A DNA stretch of 64,000 nt, taken from contig NZ_JAINUL010000001.1 of the NCBI RefSeq assembly GCF_020639365.1, forward strand, positions 7,889,323-7,953,322, written 5' to 3'. The DNA is from Streptomyces flavotricini (GTDB taxonomy: Bacteria > Actinomycetota > Actinomycetes > Streptomycetales > Streptomycetaceae). Each line of letters starts with the position of its first letter. Position 1 is the stretch's first letter. Shown here piece by piece: positions 8,844-17,300 of the stretch. The notes beneath the pieces are model-generated. The model did no database searches and was not told the DNA's origin. It worked only from the letters and a program-made list of their open reading frames with translations. Made by a program: the position numbers and the translations under genes.

Positions 8844-9772
8844 CGTGCCCTCCTCGCGTTCAGGCCGGTCAGGGCCCGCTGGAACAGCCGAGGCGTCAGC
8901 TGCACCGAATGGGACTTCTTCTTGCCCTCGAACAACGGCACCCCGCGGCCCTTGACCGTCCGCGCCAGCACCACGGTCGGCCGCCCGGCGCTGTCCGGCA
9001 GGGCCGCGAACACCTCGCGCAGCGCGCCCAGGTCGTGGCCGTCCACCTCCGCCACCGCCCAGCCGAAGCTGCGCCAGCGGTCGCCCAGCGGCTCCAGGCT
9101 CACGCACTCCTCGGTCGAGCCCGAGATCTGCAGCCCGTTGCGGTCGACCACCGCGACCAGGTTGTCGAGCCCGTGGTGGCCCGCGTTCATCGCGGCCTCC
9201 CACACCGAGCCCTCCTGGAGCTCGCCGTCGCCCAGCAGGGCGAAGGCCCGCCCCGGCCGGCCCGTGCGGCGCAGGCCCAGCGCGACCCCCGAGGCCAGCG
9301 ACAGGCCGTGTCCGAGCGAGCCGGTGGGGAACTCCACTCCGGGCAGCCGGCGCAGCGGGTGCCCGGCGAGCCTGCTCCCCGGTGCGCCGTACGTGGCCAG
9401 CTCGGTCCGGTCGATGAACCCGCGCTGGGCCAGCACCGCGTACAGGGCGGCGCTCGCGTGTCCCTTGCTGAGCACGAACCAGTCGCGGTCGGCCCAGTCG
9501 GGCTGCTCCGGCCGCAGCCGCAGCACCTCGTGGTACAGGACGGTCAGGACGTCGGCCGCGGACAGGCTGCCGCCGACGTGGGTGCCGTGCGCGGTGGTGC
9601 CCATCCGCAGGACGAGCTCGCGCACCTCGTGCGCCAGGTCCGCCAGGTCCGCGGGACCGGCCGCCCCCGCCGGAGCGGCCCCCGCCGGAGCGGCCGTCGT
9701 CGGAGCGGCCGTCGTCGGAGCGGCCACCGTCGGAGCGGCCGTCGTCGCGGGCGGTTCGAGCAGGGTGCTCAC
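8840..9772 (-). CDS. Transketolase N-terminal (TPP-binding) subunit
   Basis: The product is 310 aa from ATG 9772, overlapping DegT by ATGA. The first ~40 residues are a Thr/Ala/Pro repeat linker, encoded by a GGAGCGGCC/GTCGTC repeat. The core shows transketolase N-domain motifs: LSKGHASAALYAVLAQRG, TGSLGHGLSLASG, and the TPP/Mg motif GDGELQEGSVWEA followed by the matching Asn (VVDRNGLQ). It pairs with the C-terminal subunit encoded next to it. Split transketolases occur in secondary metabolism, for example in the pathway to the azabicyclic precursor of vazabitide-type compounds (from memory of the literature). Here the acceptor is likely an amino-acid semialdehyde; that is inference. Confidence 0.88.
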   Translation of the reverse strand: MSTLLEPPATTAAPTVAAPTTAAPTTAAPAGAAPAGAAGPADLADLAHEVRELVLRMGTTAHGTHVGGSLSAADVLTVLYHEVLRLRPEQPDWADRDWFVLSKGHASAALYAVLAQRGFIDRTELATYGAPGSRLAGHPLRRLPGVEFPTGSLGHGLSLASGVALGLRRTGRPGRAFALLGDGELQEGSVWEAAMNAGHHGLDNLVAVVDRNGLQISGSTEECVSLEPLGDRWRSFGWAVAEVDGHDLGALREVFAALPDSAGRPTVVLARTVKGRGVPLFEGKKKSHSVQLTPRLFQRALTGLNARRAR

Positions 9773-11124
9773 GCGCTCTCCTCAGGGGTGTTGACCGCGG
9801 CGTGCCACGGCGGGCGGTACTCCATGGCCCGCGCCAGCGGCAGCAGGTCCTCGATCCGGTCCCAGACCTTCTCGAAGGCCTCCGCGCACCGGTCGAGGAC
9901 CGGGCCCGCCGCCGGGTTGAGGTGGATCCGCTGGATCGTCAGCGAGTCCTCGATCACGGCCAGCGAGACCGGGAACTCGTGGATGTCGTGGCGCGGCCGC
10001 GCCGCGCCCTCGATCCGCCACGGGTAGCCGCCGAAGCCGGACAGCTCCCGGAAGGCCCGCTGCCCCGGCAGCGGCACCACCTGGTACGGGGCCACCGGCA
10101 CGCCCTCCGCCTTCAGCGCCCGCTGCAGCACCGCGCGCAGCGCCCCGTCGCAGACCTCGGGGTGGCCGAGGCCCGCCGCGGAGAACCGCAGCCTCAGGAT
10201 GTGCCAGGCGTGCGTACGGTCGGCGGGGACCTGCGGGGCGAGCAGCCCCGGCAGCCGGCCGATGCGGTCCAGGAAGGACTCCACGTTCTTGGCGCGCAGC
10301 GCGTGGTACTCGTCGAGGCGGGCCAACTGGCGCCGGGTGAAGGCGGCCTGCACCGCGCTGAGCTTCTCGTTGCCGGCCAGCACCCGCGAGATGTAGTCGC
10401 GGTCCTTGCCGGCCCGCAGGTCCTCGCCGAACTGGCGGCGCAGCACGATCCGCTCGTACAGCTCCTCGTCGTCGGTGGTGATCAGACCGCCCTCGCCGCA
10501 GGTCGGCAGGTTCTTGACCACGTTGAGGCTGGTGGCGTTCACATCGCCGATCGAGCCGGCCCGGCGGCCCTGGTACTCGGCGCCCTGGGCCTGCGCGGCG
10601 TCCTCGATCAGCTTCAGCCCGCGGCTGTCCGCGAGGGCCCGCAGCGCCGTCATGTCGGCGGGCAGGCCGTGCAGGTGCACCACGATGATCGCCCGGGTCC
10701 GCTCGGTGACCGCCGCGGCGGCCGCCTGCGGGTCCATCGTGAAGGTGACCGGGTCCACGTCGACGAAGACGGGCACCAGCAGCCGCTGCACCACCGGGAT
10801 CGCGGTCCCGATGAAGGTCAGCGCGGGCACCAGCACCTCGGAGCCGGGCTCCAGGTCGAGCGCGGCCAGCGCCAGCTCCAGCGCCGCCGTCCCGTTGGAG
10901 ACGGCCGCGCAGTAGCGGGTCCCGGTGTACGCGGCCCAGTCGCGCTGGAGCGCGGACACCTCGCCGCGTCCGGCGTCGTTGGAGGTGAACAGTCCACCGT
11001 CCAGCACGCCGCGGACCGCGGCGTGCTCCTCCTCGGTGATCACCGGCCAGCCGGTGAGCTCCTTGCCCATGTCCTGCCGGCGCAGCGTCTTGGCGCCGCC
11101 GAACATCGCCAGTGTGCCGCTCAT
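9769..11124 (-). CDS. DegT/DnrJ/EryC1-type PLP aminotransferase
   Basis: The product is 451 aa from ATG 11124, overlapping both neighbours by four bases. It has the sugar/AHBA-type aminotransferase fold: SNGTAALELALAALD (phosphate-binding), VLVPALTFIGTA, IEDAAQAQGAEYQGRR (the PLP-contacting Asp) and NVVKNLPTCGEGGLITT, whose Lys is the Schiff-base residue. These enzymes transfer an amino group, usually from Glu or Gln, to a keto sugar or a related ketone. Beside a two-subunit transketolase, the natural substrate is the ketone formed by ketol transfer. That would give a diamino-hydroxy acid. The C-terminal ~60 residues extend slightly beyond many family members. Confidence 0.88.
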   Translation of the reverse strand: MSGTLAMFGGAKTLRRQDMGKELTGWPVITEEEHAAVRGVLDGGLFTSNDAGRGEVSALQRDWAAYTGTRYCAAVSNGTAALELALAALDLEPGSEVLVPALTFIGTAIPVVQRLLVPVFVDVDPVTFTMDPQAAAAAVTERTRAIIVVHLHGLPADMTALRALADSRGLKLIEDAAQAQGAEYQGRRAGSIGDVNATSLNVVKNLPTCGEGGLITTDDEELYERIVLRRQFGEDLRAGKDRDYISRVLAGNEKLSAVQAAFTRRQLARLDEYHALRAKNVESFLDRIGRLPGLLAPQVPADRTHAWHILRLRFSAAGLGHPEVCDGALRAVLQRALKAEGVPVAPYQVVPLPGQRAFRELSGFGGYPWRIEGAARPRHDIHEFPVSLAVIEDSLTIQRIHLNPAAGPVLDRCAEAFEKVWDRIEDLLPLARAMEYRPPWHAAVNTPEESA

Positions 11125-11477
11125 GTCGTCACCAGACCGCTCTCGTGGGGATCGGGCAGACCGGCCGGAGCCGGTGCCACGGTGGTCAGCGCGAGGAGTA
11201 CGAGCCCCTCCCGCTCGGGCAGCCGCACGCGCTCCAGCTCGTCGCGTCGGGTCACCGGCACGCGCAGCCGTACGGACGCACCCGCCGGGATCGCGGCGGT
11301 CTCGGGGTCGGTTCCCCCGGCGAAGTGCAGCCACAGCGTCACCTCGGCGGGCGCGGCGGCGCGCACCTCCAGGTGCAGCCAGTCGTAGCGGCCGCGGGGC
11401 AGTTCCAGCATCCGGCCGTCGAAGGGCACCGGGCCGGCCAGCGGGAGGGGGGCCAGCCGGCCGGTCGCGGGGCTCAC
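11121..11477 (-). CDS. 118-aa protein of unknown function inside the biosynthetic operon
   Basis: GTG 11477 overlaps the LysX stop (GTGA) and the stop overlaps the DegT start, so it is translationally locked into the operon. The product starts VSPATGRLAPLPLAG and is rich in beta-prone segments (WLHLEVRAA, VTLWLHFAGG, SVRLRVPVTR). This suggests a small beta-sandwich with no cysteines, signal peptide or membrane segment. No known family was recognised. It is not a LysW-type carrier: it lacks the CxxC pairs and the acidic C-terminal EDW motif. A substrate-binding or complex-forming accessory of the LysX/transketolase pathway is possible but unproven. Confidence 0.7.
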   Translation of the reverse strand: MSPATGRLAPLPLAGPVPFDGRMLELPRGRYDWLHLEVRAAAPAEVTLWLHFAGGTDPETAAIPAGASVRLRVPVTRRDELERVRLPEREGLVLLALTTVAPAPAGLPDPHESGLVTT

Positions 11478-12343
11478 TGCGCGTCCCAGACGGCGAGCCG
11501 GGCCATGACGTAGTCCACGTACGCGCCGACCAGGTCGGTGCCCAGCACCTCGATCGCCCCGTGGAACTCGGGCGTGTGGTTGACCTCGTTGACGACCATC
11601 CGGCCGTCCTTGTGCTCGATGACGTCGACGCCGAGGACGCCCTCGCCGATCGCCTCGGCGGTCGCGGTCAGCAGCTTGACCAGGTCGTCGGTGAGCGGGC
11701 ACACCTCGGTACGGCCGCCGAGCGCCGTGTTGGTCCGCCAGTTCTCGGAGATCTTGTAGATCGCGCCGACCACCTCGCCGCCGAAGACGTACGCCTTGAT
11801 GTCGCGGCCCGGCTTGTCGATGTACTCCTGGACGTACGTGATCTGGTGGTGCGGGCCGGGCAGGGCCGCCCGGTGCTCGAAGATCGCCTCGGCACCCTCG
11901 TGGTCGTGCAGCCGGGCGCCCATCCGGCCCCAGGAGCCGGTCAGCGGCTTGACCACGGCCGGGTAGCCGAAGTCGTCCAGGGCGTCCAGCGCCGCGTCCG
12001 GGACCAGCCCGACCATCGCGCGCGGGGTGGGCAGTCCGCCCTCCCGCAGGGCGAGGGTGGTCAGCAGCTTGTCCCCGCAGAGGTTGATGATCCGCGAGCT
12101 GTTGAGCACCGGCACGCCCAGGTGCTCCAGCAGCCGGCTCGCGTACGCGTTGCGGGTGTGCGAGATCTCCCGGCTGAGCGCGCCCCGGTAGGGCAGTGCG
12201 CCCGGTCCGTCGAGCTGGAACGTCAGGCGCCGGGTGTCGAGCTGTTCGAACTCGATGTCCCGCTTGCGCAGTTCGGCCAGGAGCAGGCGCTCCTCCAGCC
12301 GTACGCGCGAGGTCAGTACCGCCAGCGGTCGTCGTGTGTTCAC
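11474..12343 (-). CDS. lysX: LysX-type ATP-grasp ligase
   Basis: The product is 289 aa from GTG 12343 (GTGA overlap with the LysK-like gene). It matches LysX/ArgX over its whole length: NSSRIINLCGDKLLTTLAL, GLPTPRAMVGL, VVKPLTGSWGRM (ATP phosphate-binding), YVQEYIDKPGRDIKAYVFG, TNTALGGR and VNEVNHTPEFHGAIE (Mg-binding Glu/Asn). Known members couple the gamma-carboxylate of the C-terminal Glu of the carrier protein LysW to an amino acid's alpha-amine, protecting it during later steps. The adjacent LysK-like peptidase would release the product. No LysW gene is visible in this window, so the partner may be encoded elsewhere or the ligase may act on a free amino acid. Confidence 0.87.
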   Translation of the reverse strand: MNTRRPLAVLTSRVRLEERLLLAELRKRDIEFEQLDTRRLTFQLDGPGALPYRGALSREISHTRNAYASRLLEHLGVPVLNSSRIINLCGDKLLTTLALREGGLPTPRAMVGLVPDAALDALDDFGYPAVVKPLTGSWGRMGARLHDHEGAEAIFEHRAALPGPHHQITYVQEYIDKPGRDIKAYVFGGEVVGAIYKISENWRTNTALGGRTEVCPLTDDLVKLLTATAEAIGEGVLGVDVIEHKDGRMVVNEVNHTPEFHGAIEVLGTDLVGAYVDYVMARLAVWDAQ

Positions 12344-13449
12344 GGCGTGCCGCCTCCCATTCCGTTGAGGGCACCGGTCGTGGTGCGCAGGGCCACCGAC
12401 TGCGCCAGCCGCGGCAGCGCCGCCGTCAGGACGTCGATGGCAGTGAGGTATTCCGGCAGAGCGATGTGCTCGTCCTCGGTGTGGCAGTAGCGGGAGTCCC
12501 CGGGGCCGTACGCGGCCGTCGGCACCCCCCAGACCGGGCCCACCACGTTCCAGTCGGCGGTGCCCAGCTTCAGCTTCGCCGCGGGTCGGGCGCCGCTCTC
12601 GCGGATCGCGGCCGAAAGGGCCTTGACCACCGGGTCGGTGCGCGAGGACCGCACCGCCTCCACGTGTTCGACGACGGTGATCCGCCGCCCGCCCGCCAGC
12701 TCGTCGAGCGCGGCCCGGAAGGCGGCGGCGTCGAAGTGCACCGGCACCCGGCACGACACCTCGATCCAGGCCTCCTCCAGGCCGCCGCCCATGGCGACGA
12801 CCGAGGGCAGCGCCTGGTCGAACAGGGCGCTCGCGGTCCCGGGCCCGTACCGCTGCAGCAGCCACTCCCGTACGCCGAACCAGAAGTCCGCGACGATCTC
12901 CGCGGCCGTCGCCTCGGGCGAACTGGTGTGCGCGGCCGGCTGCTCTGCGGTCATCCGGAACCGGAAGACGCCCTTGTAGCCGATGCCCACGCAGGTGGCC
13001 CCGCTCGGCTCGCCGATGACCACGGCGTCCGGGCGCATCAGGCCGGCCAGGTGGCGGGCGCCGACCGAGGTGCGCTCCTCGTCGACCGCGCCGACGACGG
13101 TGATCCGCGCGTCGGTACGGTCGGCGAGGCGGGCCGCAGCACAGACCATCGCGGCGAGCGGCCCCTTCGCGTCGACCGCGCCCCGCCCGTACAGGACGTC
13201 GCCCGACAGCCGGACCGGGACCTCGCCCGGCACGGTGTCCATGTGGCCCAGCAGCAGCAGGTGCGGCCCGTCCGCGGGGCCGACCGAGCCGTGCACGTTG
13301 CCCACGGCGTCGACGTGCGTGTCGAAGCCGAGCCGGTCCATCGACGCGGCGAGGAAGGCCCCGACCGCGGCCTCGGTGCCCGAGACGGACGGGACGTCGA
13401 CGAGCGAGCGCAGCAGCGCGGTCTCGCCGGTACGGTCCATGGCGCTCAC
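12340..13449 (-). CDS. lysK: LysK-type M20 metallopeptidase (carrier-release or deacylating hydrolase)
   Basis: The product is 369 aa from GTG 13449, seven bases after the dioxygenase stop. M20 zinc-peptidase motifs are clear: LLLGHMDTVPG (first metal His/Asp), YGRGAVDAKGPLAAM (bridging Asp), VDEERTSVGAR (catalytic Glu pair), VIGEPSGATCVGIGYKG, and a late His (SRYCHTEDEH). The GEPSG...GYKG signature is typical of LysK, which cleaves the isopeptide bond between LysW and lysine or ornithine. It overlaps LysX by GTGA, as expected for a protect/deprotect pair. Because the carrier gene is not seen here, simple amidohydrolase activity on a free intermediate remains an alternative. Confidence 0.87.
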   Translation of the reverse strand: MSAMDRTGETALLRSLVDVPSVSGTEAAVGAFLAASMDRLGFDTHVDAVGNVHGSVGPADGPHLLLLGHMDTVPGEVPVRLSGDVLYGRGAVDAKGPLAAMVCAAARLADRTDARITVVGAVDEERTSVGARHLAGLMRPDAVVIGEPSGATCVGIGYKGVFRFRMTAEQPAAHTSSPEATAAEIVADFWFGVREWLLQRYGPGTASALFDQALPSVVAMGGGLEEAWIEVSCRVPVHFDAAAFRAALDELAGGRRITVVEHVEAVRSSRTDPVVKALSAAIRESGARPAAKLKLGTADWNVVGPVWGVPTAAYGPGDSRYCHTEDEHIALPEYLTAIDVLTAALPRLAQSVALRTTTGALNGMGGGTP

Positions 13450-13456
13450 GCCCGCG

Positions 13457-14227
13457 TCACCCGCCGGCCGCGACGGCCGGGTTGAGGTCCACCAGCAGCA
13501 TGTCGCGCACCGCCGTGCCGTCCAGCGGGCTGATCGGGGACACCTCGTGCGTCACCCGGGCGTCGTCGACGAACATCGAGTCCAGCGGGTCGAGCAGCGT
13601 CAGCCGGACCGGCTCGCCGCCCTCCGGGTGCACCGTCGAGAGCCCGCCGCCGCACCGGTCCCGGCGCAGCAGGTGCATCCCGACGTACGCGTGCCCGTCG
13701 CGGTGGCGGCCCTCCGGAGTCGGCTCGCCCTCGCCGCCCGGCTCGGCCAGGATGCGGATCAGGTGGACGCCGACCTCCCAGGAGGTGGTGCCGCTCAGCC
13801 GCGCGGCCGCCCGGGCGTCCAGCCCGACCAGCGCCAGCATGCCCTCGTGCAGGAGCACTTCGGGGGCGATCGGCGCGAACACCCGGTCCTGCCCCCGCCA
13901 CATGTGGATCACGTCCTGGCGGAACGAGGCGTGCGGCAGCGGCGTGAACGAGGCCGTGCCGTCCGCCTCCACCTCCACCCGCAGCCGCCCGTAGCGGCGC
14001 AGCCGGAACAGCTTCCCGCCGGGGATGCCGGTGTCCAGCTCCAGGTCCTCCCAGGCCGCGCGGAAATCCTCCAGGGCGTCCGCCGCCAGCAGGTGCCGGA
14101 TCCGGTCGCGGCGCAGGCAGGTGAAGCCGGCCCGGGCCGTCTCCCGGGCCAGGCCGTCGGCGCAGTCGCCGGCCGGCGGTCGGGTCCGGACTGCCTTGTC
14201 CGGCGCGGTCACTCCCGTACTTGTCAC
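13457..14227 (-). CDS. 2OG-Fe dioxygenase (PF10014 type, amino-acid hydroxylase)
   Basis: The product is 256 aa. GTG 14227 has GAAGGGG six bases upstream. The C-terminal half closely follows the L-isoleucine-4-hydroxylase/BsmA family: EGRHRDGHAYVGMHLLRR (HxD iron ligands), GGGLSTVHP, then LLDPLDSMFVDDARVTHEV, holding the distal His. Members hydroxylate a free aliphatic amino acid using 2-oxoglutarate and oxygen. It is the first gene of the minus-strand operon with LysK, LysX, DegT and transketolase, so it probably hydroxylates the operon's amino-acid product or its precursor. The position of hydroxylation cannot be read from the sequence. Confidence 0.82.
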   Translation of the reverse strand: MTSTGVTAPDKAVRTRPPAGDCADGLARETARAGFTCLRRDRIRHLLAADALEDFRAAWEDLELDTGIPGGKLFRLRRYGRLRVEVEADGTASFTPLPHASFRQDVIHMWRGQDRVFAPIAPEVLLHEGMLALVGLDARAAARLSGTTSWEVGVHLIRILAEPGGEGEPTPEGRHRDGHAYVGMHLLRRDRCGGGLSTVHPEGGEPVRLTLLDPLDSMFVDDARVTHEVSPISPLDGTAVRDMLLVDLNPAVAAGG

Positions 14228-14377
14228 GATCGCCCCTTCAGAAATGATGCGTATGACCGGCGATCACGCTGCCGGTCCGGGCCGCGCCGAAGGAGTCCGG
14301 ATTTCCCCCGACTCCACCGGCGCGCCCGTCCCGGGGAGGCTTCGGGCCAGACACACACGTCGACGAGGAGCCCCGGC
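14228..14377. promoter_or_regulatory. Divergent promoter region between dioxygenase operon and NRPS
   Basis: These 150 bases separate two divergent operons of cluster 1 and must carry both promoters. The dioxygenase GTG has GAAGGGG and the NRPS ATG has GACGAGGAG as ribosome-binding sites. No clear inverted repeat or -10/-35 pair was picked out by eye. Confidence 0.5.
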
Positions 14378-17300
14378 ATGCCGCGAAACGTCAACGACCG
14401 ACTGGCACAGCTCACCCCGCAGCAGCGCGCCGCGCTGTTGGGGGAGCTGCGCGCCAACCGTGAGCCGCGGCAGGACAGCGACCGCATCGCCGCCGCCGGC
14501 CGCGAGGAGCCCCTGCCGCTGTCCTCCGTACAGCAGAGCCTGTGGTTCCTCGACCAGTGGTCCGACGGGCTGGCCTTCTACAACACCCCGCTCGCGCTGC
14601 GCCTGCGCGGCCCCCTCGACGTGCCCCTGCTGCGTTCCGCCCTGAGCACCGTCGTCGCCCGGCACGAGACCCTGCGCACGCGCTACCTCGCCACCCCCGA
14701 CGGCCCCCGCCAGATCGTCGACGCGCCCGCGCCCGCCGCCCTGGAGCTGCTCGACCTCTCCGGCCTGCCCGCGGCCGAACGCGAGGCGCGCACCCGCGAG
14801 ACCGCCTCCCGCGAGGCCCGCCGCCGCATCGACCTGTCGGCCGGCCCGATGCTGCGCGCCACCCTCGCCAAGCAGGGCCCCGACGAGCACGTCCTGGTGC
14901 TGTCCATGCACCACATCGCCACCGACGGCTGGTCCACCACCCGCATGGTGCAGGAGCTCACCGAGTGCTACCTGGCCGGGCGGGCCGGCCGCGCCCCCGT
15001 CCTGCCCGAACTGCCCATCCAGTACGCCGACTACGCCGTATGGCAGCGGGAGCGGCTGGCCGGCGAGGCCGGGGCCCGCTCGCTGGCGTACTGGCGCGAG
15101 CGCCTGGAGGGGCTGCCCGCCCTGCAGTTCCCCTCCGACCGGCCGCGCCCCGCCGACCCGAAGTGGACCGGCGCCGAGGTCGGCGCGTACCTGGAACCGG
15201 CGCTCCACCGCGACCTGGAGGCCCTCGCCCGCAGCGAGCGGACCCGGCTGCTGCCGGTGGCCGTCGCCGGACTCGCCGCCCTGATGTCCCGCTACACCGG
15301 CCAGGACGACATCGCGCTCGGCTCCGTCTTCTCCGGCCGCACCCGCACCGAGTTCGAGCCGCTCATCGGCTACTTCGCCAACACCGTCGTGCTGCGCACC
15401 TCGACCGCGGGCGACCCCACCTTCCGCGAGCTGCTGGCCCGTACGGGCGACGCCGTCTCCGACGCGCACAAGCACCAGGAACTCCCCTTCGACCAGCTCG
15501 TCGGCGAGCTGCGGCCCGAGCGCGACCAGAGCCGCAACCCGCTCTTCCAGCACGCGGTCTACCAGCTGGGCACCCCCGTGGAGACCGTCCGCATGGGGGA
15601 CATCGAACTCACCGGCCTGCCCCTGCACATGGGCACCACCAAGTTCGACTGGACGATCGGCCTCTCCGAGCGCTCCACCGGCGGCGTCGACCTGATGACC
15701 GAGTACGCCACCGAACTCCACGACGGCGACCGCATCGAGCGGATGCTCGGCCACTACCGCCGGGTCCTGGAGAGCGCCGTCTCCCGCCCCGACGCGCGCC
15801 TGTCCGAGCTCGCCGTGCTCACCCCAGCCGAGCACGAGCGGATCCTGGTCCACTGGAACGACACCGCCGTCCCCGTCGAGACCGCCGGCGGAGTCCCCGC
15901 GGCCTTCGCCGCCCAGGTCGCCCGCACCCCCGCGGCCACCGCGGTCGTCCACCGGGGCGCCACCCTCGACTACGCGGCCCTGGACCGGCGCGCCAACCGG
16001 ATCGCCCACCGCCTGCGCGCCCTCGGCGCCGGACCCGGCACCCTCGTGGGCGTCTGCCTCTCCCGCGGCCTCGACATGCCCGCCGGCCTCCTGGGCGTCC
16101 TCAAGTCCGGAGCCGCCTTCGTCCCCCTCGACCCCGACTACCCGGCGGCCCGCCTCGGCCACGTCCTCGGCGACGCCCGCCCCGCCGCCGTCCTCGTCGA
16201 CGCGGACAGCACCGCCCGGCTGACCGCCGCGGCCGCCCTCGCCGAGGGCGCAGGTCCCGTCCTGCTCGACCTGTCGGCCGACGCCCTCGATGACGTCCCC
16301 GACACCGACCCGGGCGTCACCGTCGGCGCGCACGACCTCGCGTACGTCACGTACACCTCCGGCTCCACCGGAAAGCCCAAGGGCGTCATGGTCGAGCACG
16401 CCCAGCTCCTCAACCTCTTCCGCGGTCTCGACGACCGGGTCGGCGAGCACTCGCCGGGCACCTGGCTCGCGATCAGCAGCATCTCCTTCGACATGTCCGA
16501 GGTCGAGATGTTCTGGACGCTGACCCGCGGCTTCAAGGTGGTCGTGGCCTCCGGCCGCCCGCACGAGCTGCTGCGCTCCGCCCCCGCCCCGCGCACCCGC
16601 CCCATGGAGTTCGGCCTCTTCTACTTCGCCAGCGACGCAGGTGACGACGCCCCCGGCGGCAACCGCTACCGGCTGCTGCTGGAGGGCGCCAAGTTCGCCG
16701 ACCGGCACGGCTTCTCCGCCGTGTGGACCCCCGAACGCCACTTCCACGCCTTCGGCGGCCTCTACCCGGCCCCCTCGGTGACCGCCGCCGCCCTGGCCAT
16801 GGTCACGGAGAACATCGCGATCCGCTCCGGCAGCGTGGTCATGCCGCTGCACCACCCGGTGCGGGTGGCCGAGGAGTGGTCCGTCGTCGACAACCTCTCC
16901 GGCGGCCGCGTCGGCATGGCCTTCGCCTCCGGCTGGCTCCACGACGACTTCGTCTTCGCCCCCGAGAACTACGAGGACCGCAAGCAGGTCATGATCGACG
17001 GCGTGCAGACCGTACGGTCGCTGTGGCGCGGCGAGTCGGCCACGCTGACCGCCGGCAACGGCAAGGACGTCGAGGTCCGCATCCGGCCCCGCCCCGTCCA
17101 GGCCGAACTGCCCGTCTGGCTCTCCTCCGGCGGCACCCCCGCGACCTTCCAGGCCGCCGCCGAACAGGGCGCCAACATCCTCACCCACCTGCTGGGCCAG
17201 GACCTCGACCAGCTCGCCGCATCCATCCGGCTCTACCACGACACCTGGCGCGAGAAGTTCGGCACCGAGGGCGGCAAGGTCACCCTGATGCTGCACACCT

